Assembly: GCF_023016265.1 (NCBI RefSeq)
Contig: NZ_CP095412.1
Location: forward strand, 1,984,001 to 2,048,000
Length of the DNA: 64,000 bases
Direction of reading: 5' to 3'
Source of the DNA: Blastococcus sp. PRF04-17
GTDB taxonomy: Bacteria; Actinomycetota; Actinomycetes; Mycobacteriales; Geodermatophilaceae
Below, one piece after another: positions 43,665 to 52,065 of this stretch (position 1 is its first letter; every line of letters begins with the position of its first letter). The position numbers and the translations under genes are program-made. The notes under the pieces were generated by a model. The model was not told where the DNA came from and made no database searches. It worked only from the letters and a program-made list of their open reading frames with translations.

Positions 43665-45178
43665 TTGAAGTCTGCGAGGGATGAGTTGGACGTCATCACC
43701 GCCTACCGCGAGGTGGGCAGCTACCGGGGAGCGGCCGCGATCTGCGGCACCACCCACAAGACGGTGAAGCGGATCATCGAACGGCACGAGGCCGGCGGGC
43801 AGCGCCCGGTCCGGCCGCCGCGGCCGGCGAACTATGAGGTCGTGCGCGATCTGGTGGCGGCACGGTCAAGAAGACGCACGGGCGGATCAGCGCCAAGCGG
43901 CTGCTGCCGACGGCGCGGGCGGCCGGGTATGAGGGGTCGGCGCGCAACTTCCGGCGGCTGATCGCGGCCGAGAAGAAGGCGTGGCGGCAGGCCAACGCCC
44001 GCAGCCGCCGGCCGGCGGTGTGGGCGCCGGGTGAGGTGCTGGCCATCGACTGGGGCACCCTCGGCGGGCTGCACGTGTTCTGCGCGGTGCTGGCGTTCTC
44101 CCGGGTTCGGTTCGTCCGCTTCGCCACCGACGAGCGCGCCGAGACCACCCTGGGGCTGCTAGCCGAGTGCTTCGAGGTCCTCGGCGGGGTGCCGAAGGTG
44201 GTGCTGGCCGACCGGATGGGCTGCCTGAAGGGCGGCGTGGTCGCCGACGTGGTGGTGCCGACCCCGGACTACGTGCGGTTCGCCGCGCACTACCGGTTCC
44301 GTCCGGACTTCTGTCGGGCCGCCGATCCGGCCAGCAAGGGCATCGTGGAGAACCTGGTCGGCTACGCCAAGACCGACCTGATGATCCCGCAGGCCCCGTT
44401 CGCCGACCTGACCGCGGCGAACGCGGCGGCGGCCGCCTGGTGCGACGAGGTCAACGGCGTCGTGCACTCGGAGATCGCCGCGATCCCGGCGGCTCGGCTG
44501 GAGACCGAACGGGAACTGCTGGGCGCGATGCCCTCGCTGCGGCCCAGCATCGGACGCACGACGCTGCGCAAGGTCGACAAGCTGTCCTGCGTGCGGTTCT
44601 CCTCGGCTCGCTACTCGGTGCCGACCGCGCTGATCGGCACCCAGGTCGCACTGCTGGCCGCCGACGGCCGACTCACCGTGGTGGTGCCGGGCACCGGTGA
44701 GGTCGCCGCCGATCACGCCCTCGTCGCGCCGGGCGAGGCCAGCGTGCTGGATGAGCACTACGGCGGCCCCCGCCGGGCACCGCAGCGGGCGGCCCGCCCG
44801 AGGACGGCGGCGGAGAAGGCGTTCTGCGCCCTCGGCCCGGTCGCCGAGCAGTGGCTGGTCGGCGCCGCCGCGGCCGGCAACACCCGCCTCGGCCCCGAAC
44901 TGGTCGAGCTGGCCGCCCTCGAGGCCTCCCACGGCCGCGAGGCGCTGACCGCCGCGCTCGGTCGAGCGGTCGCCTTCGGCCGCTGGCGCGCCGCCGACGT
45001 GCGTTCGATCCTGGCCGCCGGCGCCGGAGTCGCCGATGTCCGCCCCGCCGGGGAAGCCCTGGTCATCCCGCTGCCAGCCACGGCCACCCGGCCGCTGGCC
45101 GCCTACTCCCTGGACAGCCTGCGCGGCGGGGACCACTCCACTGACGGCTCGGCCGCGGCCACCGGGGCGGGGGCATGA
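43665..45178 (+). CDS. istA: IS21-family transposase IstA (apparent frameshift)
   Basis: TTG 43665, preceded by GGGGAG, opens with a helix-turn-helix (VITAYREVGSYRGAAAICGT). Near 43858 the frame breaks; one base more joins EVVRDLVAAR to VKKTHGRISAKRLL. The DDE nuclease follows: D in VLAIDWGTL, D in VVLADRMG, E in GIVENLVGYAK. With the break repaired the protein has about 505 residues, normal for IstA. The stop overlaps the istB start by four bases. If the break is real, transposition would be lost; a programmed shift is not usual at this place in IS21. Confidence 0.87.
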
Positions 45179-45954
45179 CCGCCACCGCACCGGCGCCGCT
45201 GCCGGCCGACCTGGAGGGCGGGCTGCGCCGGCTCAAGCTCGCCGCGATGCGCTCACTTGCCCCCGAGCTGCTGACCACCGCCAAGACCCAGCGCTGGGCA
45301 CCGGAAGAGTTGCTTCGCGCCCTGGTCGAGGCCGAGATCGGCGCCCGGGACGCCTCCAACACCCGGCTGCGGCTGAAGGCCGCCGGCTTCCCGATGCTCA
45401 AGACGATCGAGGAGTTCGACCTGACCGCGAGCAGCATCCCCGCTCCGACCTGGGCCTACCTGACCAGCCTGGAGTGGATCCGCGCTCGGGAGAACCTCTG
45501 CCTGGTCGGCCCGGCCGGCACCGGCAAGAGCCACACCCTGCTCGCCCTCAGCCACGCCGCCGTGCTCGCCGGGCACCGAGTCCGCTACTTCACCGCCGCC
45601 GACCTGGTCGAGAACCTCTACCGCGGCCTGGCCGACAACAGCGTCGGCCGGGTCATCGACACACTGCTGCGCAACGACCTGATCATCGTCGACGAGGTCG
45701 GCTTCGCGCCGCTGGACGACACCGGCACCCAGCTGCTGTTCCGGTTCGTCGCCGCCGCCTACGAACGCCGCGCTCTGGGCATCGGCTCGCACTGGGCCTT
45801 CGACCAGTGGGGCCGGTTCCTGCCCGAGCACACCACCGCCGTCAGCCTGCTCGACCGGTTGCTGCACCACAGCGTCGTCATCGCCACCGACGGCGAGTCC
45901 TACCGGATGCGCCAAGCCCGCACCCGAGGAGGTGACCGCCCCACCACACGCTGA
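45175..45954 (+). CDS. istB: IS21-family helper ATPase IstB
   Basis: A 259-residue AAA+ ATPase related to DnaC. Walker A is GPAGTGKS (112-119), Walker B LIIVDEVGFAPL, and GSHWAFDQWGRF near residue 203 contains the sensor region. ATG 45175 overlaps the istA stop. IstB decides target choice and stimulates strand transfer by IstA. The C-terminus (RQARTRGGDRPTTR) is usual for the family. The frame is intact. Confidence 0.93.
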   Translation: MTATAPAPLPADLEGGLRRLKLAAMRSLAPELLTTAKTQRWAPEELLRALVEAEIGARDASNTRLRLKAAGFPMLKTIEEFDLTASSIPAPTWAYLTSLEWIRARENLCLVGPAGTGKSHTLLALSHAAVLAGHRVRYFTAADLVENLYRGLADNSVGRVIDTLLRNDLIIVDEVGFAPLDDTGTQLLFRFVAAAYERRALGIGSHWAFDQWGRFLPEHTTAVSLLDRLLHHSVVIATDGESYRMRQARTRGGDRPTTR

Positions 45955-46017
45955 TCAACCGCGAGGGGCGGGGACTTTCACCTGGCCACGAGCGGGGACC
46001 TCAGCTTGGCCGTTGAC

Positions 46018-46352
46018 AGCGTCCCCCGCGTTCCGAACCCGCCGTCGCGGCGGGGTGCCTGTCTGCGACAAGCGCAGGCTAGTCACCCAGGCCGCCGTAC
46101 GGGATCAGCACATCACGTGGGGACGACAGTTTCGGAACAGCCCCCGGACCGGTTCCAAATCTCGTCTAGCCACCTCGCCTTGTCGACAGCCGCGACCAGT
46201 CCAATCCGCATCCACCGGCGCTGGACTCAGCGCGGCGCTCAGGACCTCACACGGCCTTGGCCCGCTGACCATGACCAACCGCCCTAGGTGGCCGCGATCC
46301 AGCCGCTCAACTACGCCGGGCCAACACTCGCTTCCCCGGCGGGTCCGGGATC
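46018..46352. promoter_or_regulatory. Displaced upstream region of the TerB/ATPase/helicase operon
   Basis: No gene in these 335 bp. Before the IS21 insertion it was directly upstream of the sngA-like start codon: joining 46024 onward to 43492 recreates GGGGGACGCA in front of GTG, a good ribosome binding site. A hairpin (CCCGCCG 46037-46043, CGGCGGG 46047-46053) would lie in the original leader, and a minus-strand TAGCCT (46076-46081) is a possible -10 box. The first 6 bp are the right copy of the target duplication. Confidence 0.5.
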
Positions 46353-47060
46353 TCAGCTGCCCGGCACTCCGGCGAGAACGCTGACCGTCAGCGGGCTGGC
46401 CTTCCCGATGTCGAATGCGGCGCGTTCCACCACGTCCGGCTCACACTCGCCCCAGGCCCTCGCCCACCCGTGCAGCAGTTGCAGGTAGTCGAGGTAGTCC
46501 TGGGTGCTCACCTGCACGTAGGGGCAGCGTTGGCCCGTGAGTCGCTGGACCGCGATGCCGGTGTTCTTGTCAAGGATCAGCGGCTGCGGTTCCGACGGCA
46601 CACGCCGGTAGCCGGCGAAGTACAGGAACTTCGTGCCGAACGCGGGCCCGAGGTGCGCGATCCGCTGATCGCCGTGCAGCAACGCCGTGAAGGCGTCGGA
46701 CGTGCCTTTCGTGGCCAGGATTCCGGTCACGGCTGCGAGCTTGCGCGCGATCTCCTCGACGTCGGTAAAGGCCCGGAGTCGGCGGCTGACCTCACGGCCG
46801 GACGCGCTGCCCCACGCGGCCGCGGCGACGTAGGTGTGTACCGCGCCGACCGGCGTGTGCGCTTCCTCGGCCAGAGCGAACACATCACGGCGCCGCACCG
46901 AGATTGTGTGAATGCCCGTGTCGCGAAAGGCCGGCGGCAACCACTGCGGAGGCAGCCCGGCCCGCCAGGCCGCCAGCGACACGGTCGTCGCCTGGTCGAG
47001 CACAACGGCGTGGCGATCGGGAGCAGGTCCGCGAAACGGGAACGTCGACTGGTCGCTCAC
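46353..47060 (-). CDS. OGG-fold (8-oxoguanine glycosylase-like) protein
   Basis: A 235-residue protein. The middle reads HLGPAFGTKFLYFAGY, then PLILDKNTGIAVQRLTG: a Lys in GTKFLYF and an Asp in LILD, spaced like the catalytic pair of HhH-GPD glycosylases. Similar actinobacterial proteins are described as OGG-fold. Whether it cuts damaged bases is not known; the N-terminal 120 residues resemble nothing obvious. GTG 47060 overlaps the recD stop (GTGA) and follows a GGGGAGGGG site, so it is co-expressed with recCBD, which supports a DNA repair or DNA quality role. Confidence 0.6.
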   Translation of the reverse strand: MSDQSTFPFRGPAPDRHAVVLDQATTVSLAAWRAGLPPQWLPPAFRDTGIHTISVRRRDVFALAEEAHTPVGAVHTYVAAAAWGSASGREVSRRLRAFTDVEEIARKLAAVTGILATKGTSDAFTALLHGDQRIAHLGPAFGTKFLYFAGYRRVPSEPQPLILDKNTGIAVQRLTGQRCPYVQVSTQDYLDYLQLLHGWARAWGECEPDVVERAAFDIGKASPLTVSVLAGVPGS

Positions 47061-48814
47061 GTCCCCTCCCCGGACAGGGGGCGCCGCAAGCCGCTGGCAC
47101 GCACCACCTGCCGGCCGACGGCCGCGCGCACCGCGTCCTCCGAGCCGATGACCCGCACGCGACGACTGGCCCGAGTCACCGCGGTGTAGAGCAGCTCGCG
47201 GGTGAGCAGCGGCGACGTGGCTGGGGGCAGCAGTGCGGTGACTGCCTCGAACTGGCTGCCCTGGCTGCGGTGCACGGTCAGCGCGTGCGCCGGGCTGACC
47301 GCTGACAGCCGGGACAGCGGCACCAGAGCCGGTCCGGCGCCCCGCAGGAACGCGGCCCGCGGCCCGTCGGGCGTGCGCACGACAACGCCGGTGTCGCCGT
47401 TCCAGAGCTTGTTCTCGTAGTCGTTCGCGGTGACGATCAGCGGCAGCCCGGGCCCCCACTCCCCCGCCGCCGCACCGGTGAGCCTGCCGACGCGGTCGTT
47501 CCACGCGGAGACGCCGAAGGGTCCGTGCCGGTGCGCGCACAGCAGCCGGTGCCGGCCCAGCAGCATGAGGCACCGGTCGGCATCACCGGCCTCCGCCGCG
47601 GCACGCATCTCTCCGGCCACATCACGGACCTGCTCCTCGAGCACCGCGGTGCTCGAATCCAGGACGAGACCGTCACCGCCATCCAGCAGCTCCAGGACCC
47701 GATCGGCGTCGCCCGTGCGCACCGCCTCCGCAAGCCCGGCGATGTTCGCGCCGTAGCGCTGCGACACACGCAGCCGCACGACGCCGTTGCGCAGCTGCCG
47801 ACGGTCGTCGTCGGAGAGGTCGGCCGCGTCGACTGCCGCCTCCGCGGGAACGCCGTCTACTGCGCCGGCCGGTGCGGGCCGCTGCACCAGGTCGCTGAGC
47901 ACCGCACCGGCGTCCACCGGTGTCAACTGATCGGGGTCGCCCACGAGGACGAGCCGCGCCGTGGGCCGTAGCGCCTCGAGCAACCGCGCCATCATCGTCA
48001 GCGACACCATCGAGGACTCGTCCACGACGACGATGTCGAAGGGCAGCCAGTTGGTCGCGTCGTGCCGGAATCGGCTGCGGCTGTCGGGCCGCCACCCGAG
48101 CAAGCGGTGGAGCGTCTGCGCGGTGAGGTCCAGCGGCAGGCCCACCGCGGCAGCCTGCTCCAGCACCGACTCCTGCAGGCGGGCGGCTGCCTTGCCGGTG
48201 GGTGCGGCCAGCGCGATGCGCGGCGGCGGACCGGGTTGGTCGAGCAGCAGCCGCAGCAACCGGGCGACGGTGTGCGTCTTGCCGGTGCCCGGCCCTCCGG
48301 TGATCACGCTGATCCACCGGCCGGCGGCTACCGCGGTCGCCAGCCGCTGCAGGTTCGGTGCCGGTCCGGCGAACAGCGTCGGCAGTGACGCGAGGTTCAC
48401 CGTCGGCGCCGGCCGGGCGGCGCGTTCGTCGAGCGAGCGGCGGACCTGCTGTTCCTGCTGCCAGTACCGGTCGAGGTAGAGCAGCCCGTCGACCAGCCGC
48501 AGCGGCCGCCACGGGGCATCAGCCCCGACGGCGACCACCGGGCTGTCGTGCAGCGGTGACCAGTCCTGCGGCCAGGTGAGCTCGACCGGTTCGGCGTCCT
48601 CGTCGGGCACCACGGAGCCGGCGACGGTGGCGAGCTCCACGCACACCGAGCCGGCGCGGACACCGCGTACGGCGAGTGCTGCGGCGAGCAGCACCGTCTC
48701 GTGCTGTTCACCACCCAGCCGGGCCAGCCGCAGGGCGACGTGCACGTCGGCGGCGGTGAGCACGCCGGCCTCGGCGAACTGCCGCAGCAGACCGTCGGCA
48801 CGGACCGGGATCAC
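47057..48814 (-). CDS. recD: Exodeoxyribonuclease V subunit RecD
   Basis: A 585-residue superfamily 1B helicase, the 5'-3' motor of RecBCD. Walker A is GGPGTGKT (173-180), Walker B VVVDESS (262-268), motif IV/V region SQRYGANIAGLAEAVRTGD, and motif VI YTAVTRASRRVRV near residue 540. The length is normal for RecD. GTG 48814 overlaps the recB stop. All three subunits are in one overlapping operon, with no frame break over 8 kb. Confidence 0.93.
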   Translation of the reverse strand: MIPVRADGLLRQFAEAGVLTAADVHVALRLARLGGEQHETVLLAAALAVRGVRAGSVCVELATVAGSVVPDEDAEPVELTWPQDWSPLHDSPVVAVGADAPWRPLRLVDGLLYLDRYWQQEQQVRRSLDERAARPAPTVNLASLPTLFAGPAPNLQRLATAVAAGRWISVITGGPGTGKTHTVARLLRLLLDQPGPPPRIALAAPTGKAAARLQESVLEQAAAVGLPLDLTAQTLHRLLGWRPDSRSRFRHDATNWLPFDIVVVDESSMVSLTMMARLLEALRPTARLVLVGDPDQLTPVDAGAVLSDLVQRPAPAGAVDGVPAEAAVDAADLSDDDRRQLRNGVVRLRVSQRYGANIAGLAEAVRTGDADRVLELLDGGDGLVLDSSTAVLEEQVRDVAGEMRAAAEAGDADRCLMLLGRHRLLCAHRHGPFGVSAWNDRVGRLTGAAAGEWGPGLPLIVTANDYENKLWNGDTGVVVRTPDGPRAAFLRGAGPALVPLSRLSAVSPAHALTVHRSQGSQFEAVTALLPPATSPLLTRELLYTAVTRASRRVRVIGSEDAVRAAVGRQVVRASGLRRPLSGEGT

Positions 48815-51800
48815 GGTCGCCCCGCCAGCAGGTCCGAGAGCTCAGGCACCAGCCCGGCCGGTGGAATCCAGGTGAAGACACCCGCACCAAGCGGGGTGGC
48901 CGCGCCCGCCATGCCACGGACGAACAGGTACAGCACCGGCCCGATGTGCCGGTCCGGGTCGTATCCGGGCAGCCGCCAGCGCAGGTAGCGGTGCAGGGCC
49001 ACGCAGTAGAGCAGCGCCTGGAGCACGTAGTGAGCGCGCTGCATCTCCTCGGCCATGGCCTCTGGGCGGTAGTGCCACGTGGTCAACGGCTCGGCGCCGA
49101 GCCGGTTGGTCTTGTAGTCGACGACGGCGAAGACCGGTCCGGGCAGCCGGAGGACGGCGTCGATGCTGCCGGTGAGAAATCCGCGCAGCGCCTGCGGAGT
49201 CACTGCGGCCAGCAGGTCGGGGTAGCCGGCGAGCGGCCCCAGGTCGTAGCGCCGCAGCAGGTCCACGACGTCGGCCAACGTTGCGTGCGGCACGGCGTCG
49301 TCGCCACCGGCCAGCGGCAGCTCGAAGTCGAGTTCGGCCAGCCTGTCGGCGGCGGCGATCGCGGCCAGTGGGAGCCCGAGGTCCCCGAGCGGGGTGGCGA
49401 GCACCGGCCGCAGGCCGGCCGCGAGCGCCTCGGCCGTGACGCCGGGCACGAGGTGGCGGGCGACCGCCTGGGCGCACCGCTCATCCAGCGCCTTGGGGTC
49501 GAGGTCCTCCATCACGGCGTGCACGAGGGTGCCGAAGGCCGCCCCGCCGGGAAGATCGGTGAGCGGGGACGCCAGCGCGTCGGTGGGCGGCGCCTCGAGC
49601 GAGGTCTCCGTGTCGCGCTCGTCGTCCGTGCCCGGAAGGTCGGGCTCGCTGGCGAAGTGCTGTTCGTGCGCCGCGTCGTGGGCACTGCGCGTGAGCGCGC
49701 TGTAGGAGGTCCGCCGCCAGTCGTCGTCGAGCGTGCGCGTGAAGCTGCTGACCGACAGCTCGGGAGCCGGCGTGCGCGGCGGCTCCCAGCGCGGCACCGC
49801 GCGGCCACTCACGTCGGCGACCTCGATGCGGCCGGCGGACCGGGCCGACAGCGCGGCGAGGGCGGCCGCGACGTCGTCGTCGGCGGGCGGCTGCACGCGG
49901 GCGGCCGGCTCGGCGCCCGGACCGGCCGCGCCGAACAGCAGCCGGTTCAGTGGAGCGGCGGCGGTGTTGCTGCTGGGCGCCCAGTGGGCGATGACCTGGC
50001 AGCGGGCGCGGGTGAGCGCCACGTACAGCAGCCGCAGGTCCTCGCCGGACTCCTCGGCCTCGTGCCGGCCGCGCGCTTCGGCGTAGCCACGGCCGGCCGT
50101 CCCGCCGACGTCGAGCACTCGCTGCCCCTGGTCGTCGTGCAGCCGCAGCACCTGCGGGTTGTCCGGGGTCCACCGGTCCCAGCCGAAGGGCACGTAGACG
50201 ACGGGAAACTCCAGGCCTTTGCTCACATGGACGGTCATGATCTGGACGGCGGCCGCGTCGGATTCCAGACGCCGGCTGCGCTCATCGGCGCCCTCGACCG
50301 AGGCCTGGGCGATGCGCCGCCGCAGCCACTCGACGAGCGCGGTCAGGCCCAGCGACTCGCGCTGCGCCGCCGCGTGCAGCACCTGGCCGATGTGCCGCAG
50401 GTCGGTGAGCACCCGCTCTCCGTCCGGCCGGGCCAGCGCGCGCTCGGGCAGACCGGTCTCGGCGGTCAGCGCCTCGAGGCAGGCGGCCACCCCGCGGTCG
50501 CTCAGTACGTCCGCCCACCGGCGCAGCTGCGGGCCGAGCTCGTCGGCGATCTCATCGCCTACGGCGCCCAGGGAGTGCTCGTCGTGCCCGAGGAAGATCG
50601 ACAGCGCTGCGGAGCGCACCCGGCCGGCCCGGTGCGGCTGCTCCAGCGCCTCCAGCAGGCGCAGCCAGGAAGTGGCGCTCGGTGTGGAGAAGACGCTGCC
50701 GCCGCCGGCGAACACGGCCGGCACCCCGGCGCGCCCCAGCGTCTCGCGCACGAGGTGTCCCTGGGCGTTGGTGCGCACGAGCACCGCCAGATCGCCGGGG
50801 CGCACCGGCCGCCCCTCGTACTGAGAGTCGCCGGACAGCAGGTCGACGACGTCGGCCGCCACGTCACAGGCGACGGCGTCGCGGAGCCGGGCGACCGAGG
50901 GCAGGCCCTGCCACATCCGGCCGTGGCCGGTGCGCTCCAGCCGCCGCAGACGCAGCGGTGCACCGGCCCCGGTGAGCCGCGCCTCCGGATGGGCCGCGTC
51001 GACAGGCCGGACGACGATCCGCTCGTGCCCGAGGGCTGCGCCGCCGAAGAGCAGGTCCAGCGCGCCCAGCAGCGGCGCGTCGCTGCGCCAGTTGGTGCCG
51101 AGGGTTGCCTCGGTGGTCGCCTCGGCAGCGGCGGCAAGGTACGTGGTGACGTCACCCCCGCGGAAGGCGTAGATCGCCTGCTTGGGATCGCCGATCAACA
51201 CGAGCGTGGTGCGGCCGTGGAACGCGCGCTCCAGGATCTCCCACTGCACCGGGTCGGTGTCCTGGAACTCGTCCACCATCACCACCCGGTACCGGGCAGC
51301 CACCCGCTCGCACGCCACCGGCCCCGAGGTGTCGTCGGTGAGGGCGTCGCGCAGCAGCGAGAGCCAGTCCTCGTAGTCGACCAGCCCCACGGCCCGCTTG
51401 CGGCGCTCCACCTCGCGGCGGACGGCGGCCGCGGCGCGGCGGCGCCGGCCGGCCTGCCCCTCGTCGGTCAGCGGCCACAGCGTCGCCTGCCGGTCGCTGC
51501 CCACCGCACGGCGGCCGAGTTCCAGCAGCTCGGCGTGGGAGAGGAAGGGCGGGTCGGCGGAGCCGGCGAAGGTGCGCACGTAGAGGTCGTCGACTACCTC
51601 GCGCACGAGGTCGTCGATGTCCTCGACGAACACGGCAGTGGGGTCGGCGTCGGCTGCCATGCCGAGCCCAGCCAGCATCTGCGAGCAGAACGAGTGGGTG
51701 GTGGCGATCGTCGCCTCGTCGAAGCCGGCCAGCGCCCGAGCGAGCCGCTGCCGCCGGCGCTCCACCTCGTCGTCGGGTACGTCGGCGAGCAGTTGCAGGA

Positions 51801-52065
51801 TCGGGTCGCGCTCGTTCCTCCGGGCGGTGTCGGGGTCGCGCAGGCCGCGCTCGGCGGACACCAGGCGCTCACGCACCCGGTCACGGAGTTCGCGTGACGC
51901 GGCGTTTCCGAAGGTGACCAGCATGATCTGTGACAGCTCGGCCGCTCCCTCGGCGACGTAGCGCGCGGTGAGCGCGGCGATGGTGAACGTCTTGCCGGTG
52001 CCGGCGCTCGCCTCCAGCACCGTCGTGCCGGTCGGCAGCGGGCCGCAGACATCGAAGGCGTTCAC
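48811..52065 (-). CDS. recB: Exodeoxyribonuclease V subunit RecB
   Basis: A 1,084-residue UvrD-like helicase with a nuclease domain. Walker A is SAGTGKT (20-26); motif II is VVMVDEFQDTDPVQWEIL; motif IV-VI blocks include VHVSKGLEFPVVYVPF and LLYVALTRARCQV. The C-terminal nuclease has the G-x-x-x-H box (GTLVHAVMEDL, about 845), the Asp of GSIDAVLRLPG and the VVDYKTNRLG motif (about 980-989). The start is GTG 52065, overlapping the recC stop. As it has the full nuclease core it should act as the 3'-5' motor and the nuclease of RecBCD. Confidence 0.94.
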   Translation of the reverse strand: MNAFDVCGPLPTGTTVLEASAGTGKTFTIAALTARYVAEGAAELSQIMLVTFGNAASRELRDRVRERLVSAERGLRDPDTARRNERDPILQLLADVPDDEVERRRQRLARALAGFDEATIATTHSFCSQMLAGLGMAADADPTAVFVEDIDDLVREVVDDLYVRTFAGSADPPFLSHAELLELGRRAVGSDRQATLWPLTDEGQAGRRRRAAAAVRREVERRKRAVGLVDYEDWLSLLRDALTDDTSGPVACERVAARYRVVMVDEFQDTDPVQWEILERAFHGRTTLVLIGDPKQAIYAFRGGDVTTYLAAAAEATTEATLGTNWRSDAPLLGALDLLFGGAALGHERIVVRPVDAAHPEARLTGAGAPLRLRRLERTGHGRMWQGLPSVARLRDAVACDVAADVVDLLSGDSQYEGRPVRPGDLAVLVRTNAQGHLVRETLGRAGVPAVFAGGGSVFSTPSATSWLRLLEALEQPHRAGRVRSAALSIFLGHDEHSLGAVGDEIADELGPQLRRWADVLSDRGVAACLEALTAETGLPERALARPDGERVLTDLRHIGQVLHAAAQRESLGLTALVEWLRRRIAQASVEGADERSRRLESDAAAVQIMTVHVSKGLEFPVVYVPFGWDRWTPDNPQVLRLHDDQGQRVLDVGGTAGRGYAEARGRHEAEESGEDLRLLYVALTRARCQVIAHWAPSSNTAAAPLNRLLFGAAGPGAEPAARVQPPADDDVAAALAALSARSAGRIEVADVSGRAVPRWEPPRTPAPELSVSSFTRTLDDDWRRTSYSALTRSAHDAAHEQHFASEPDLPGTDDERDTETSLEAPPTDALASPLTDLPGGAAFGTLVHAVMEDLDPKALDERCAQAVARHLVPGVTAEALAAGLRPVLATPLGDLGLPLAAIAAADRLAELDFELPLAGGDDAVPHATLADVVDLLRRYDLGPLAGYPDLLAAVTPQALRGFLTGSIDAVLRLPGPVFAVVDYKTNRLGAEPLTTWHYRPEAMAEEMQRAHYVLQALLYCVALHRYLRWRLPGYDPDRHIGPVLYLFVRGMAGAATPLGAGVFTWIPPAGLVPELSDLLAGRP

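Larger units (their letters stand above)
43499..46017 (+). mobile_element. IS21-family insertion sequence, complete ends, 2,519 bp
   Basis: The left end begins TGTCCGTGGCC and the right end, read inward, TGTCAACGGCC. Both ends carry internal repeats of the form GGCC-N8-10-AGTCCCC with a 24-bp period: three at the left (GGCC at 43506, 43530, 43554) and two at the right (45983, 46007). Such multiple terminal repeats are typical of IS21, where IstA binds them. The element encodes istA and istB and is flanked by the 6-bp duplication GCGTCC, so it inserted by normal transposition and has not been rearranged since. Confidence 0.88.

Noticed and set aside
48946-51897. 983-codon plus-strand frame
   Set aside because: Antisense shadow of recB.
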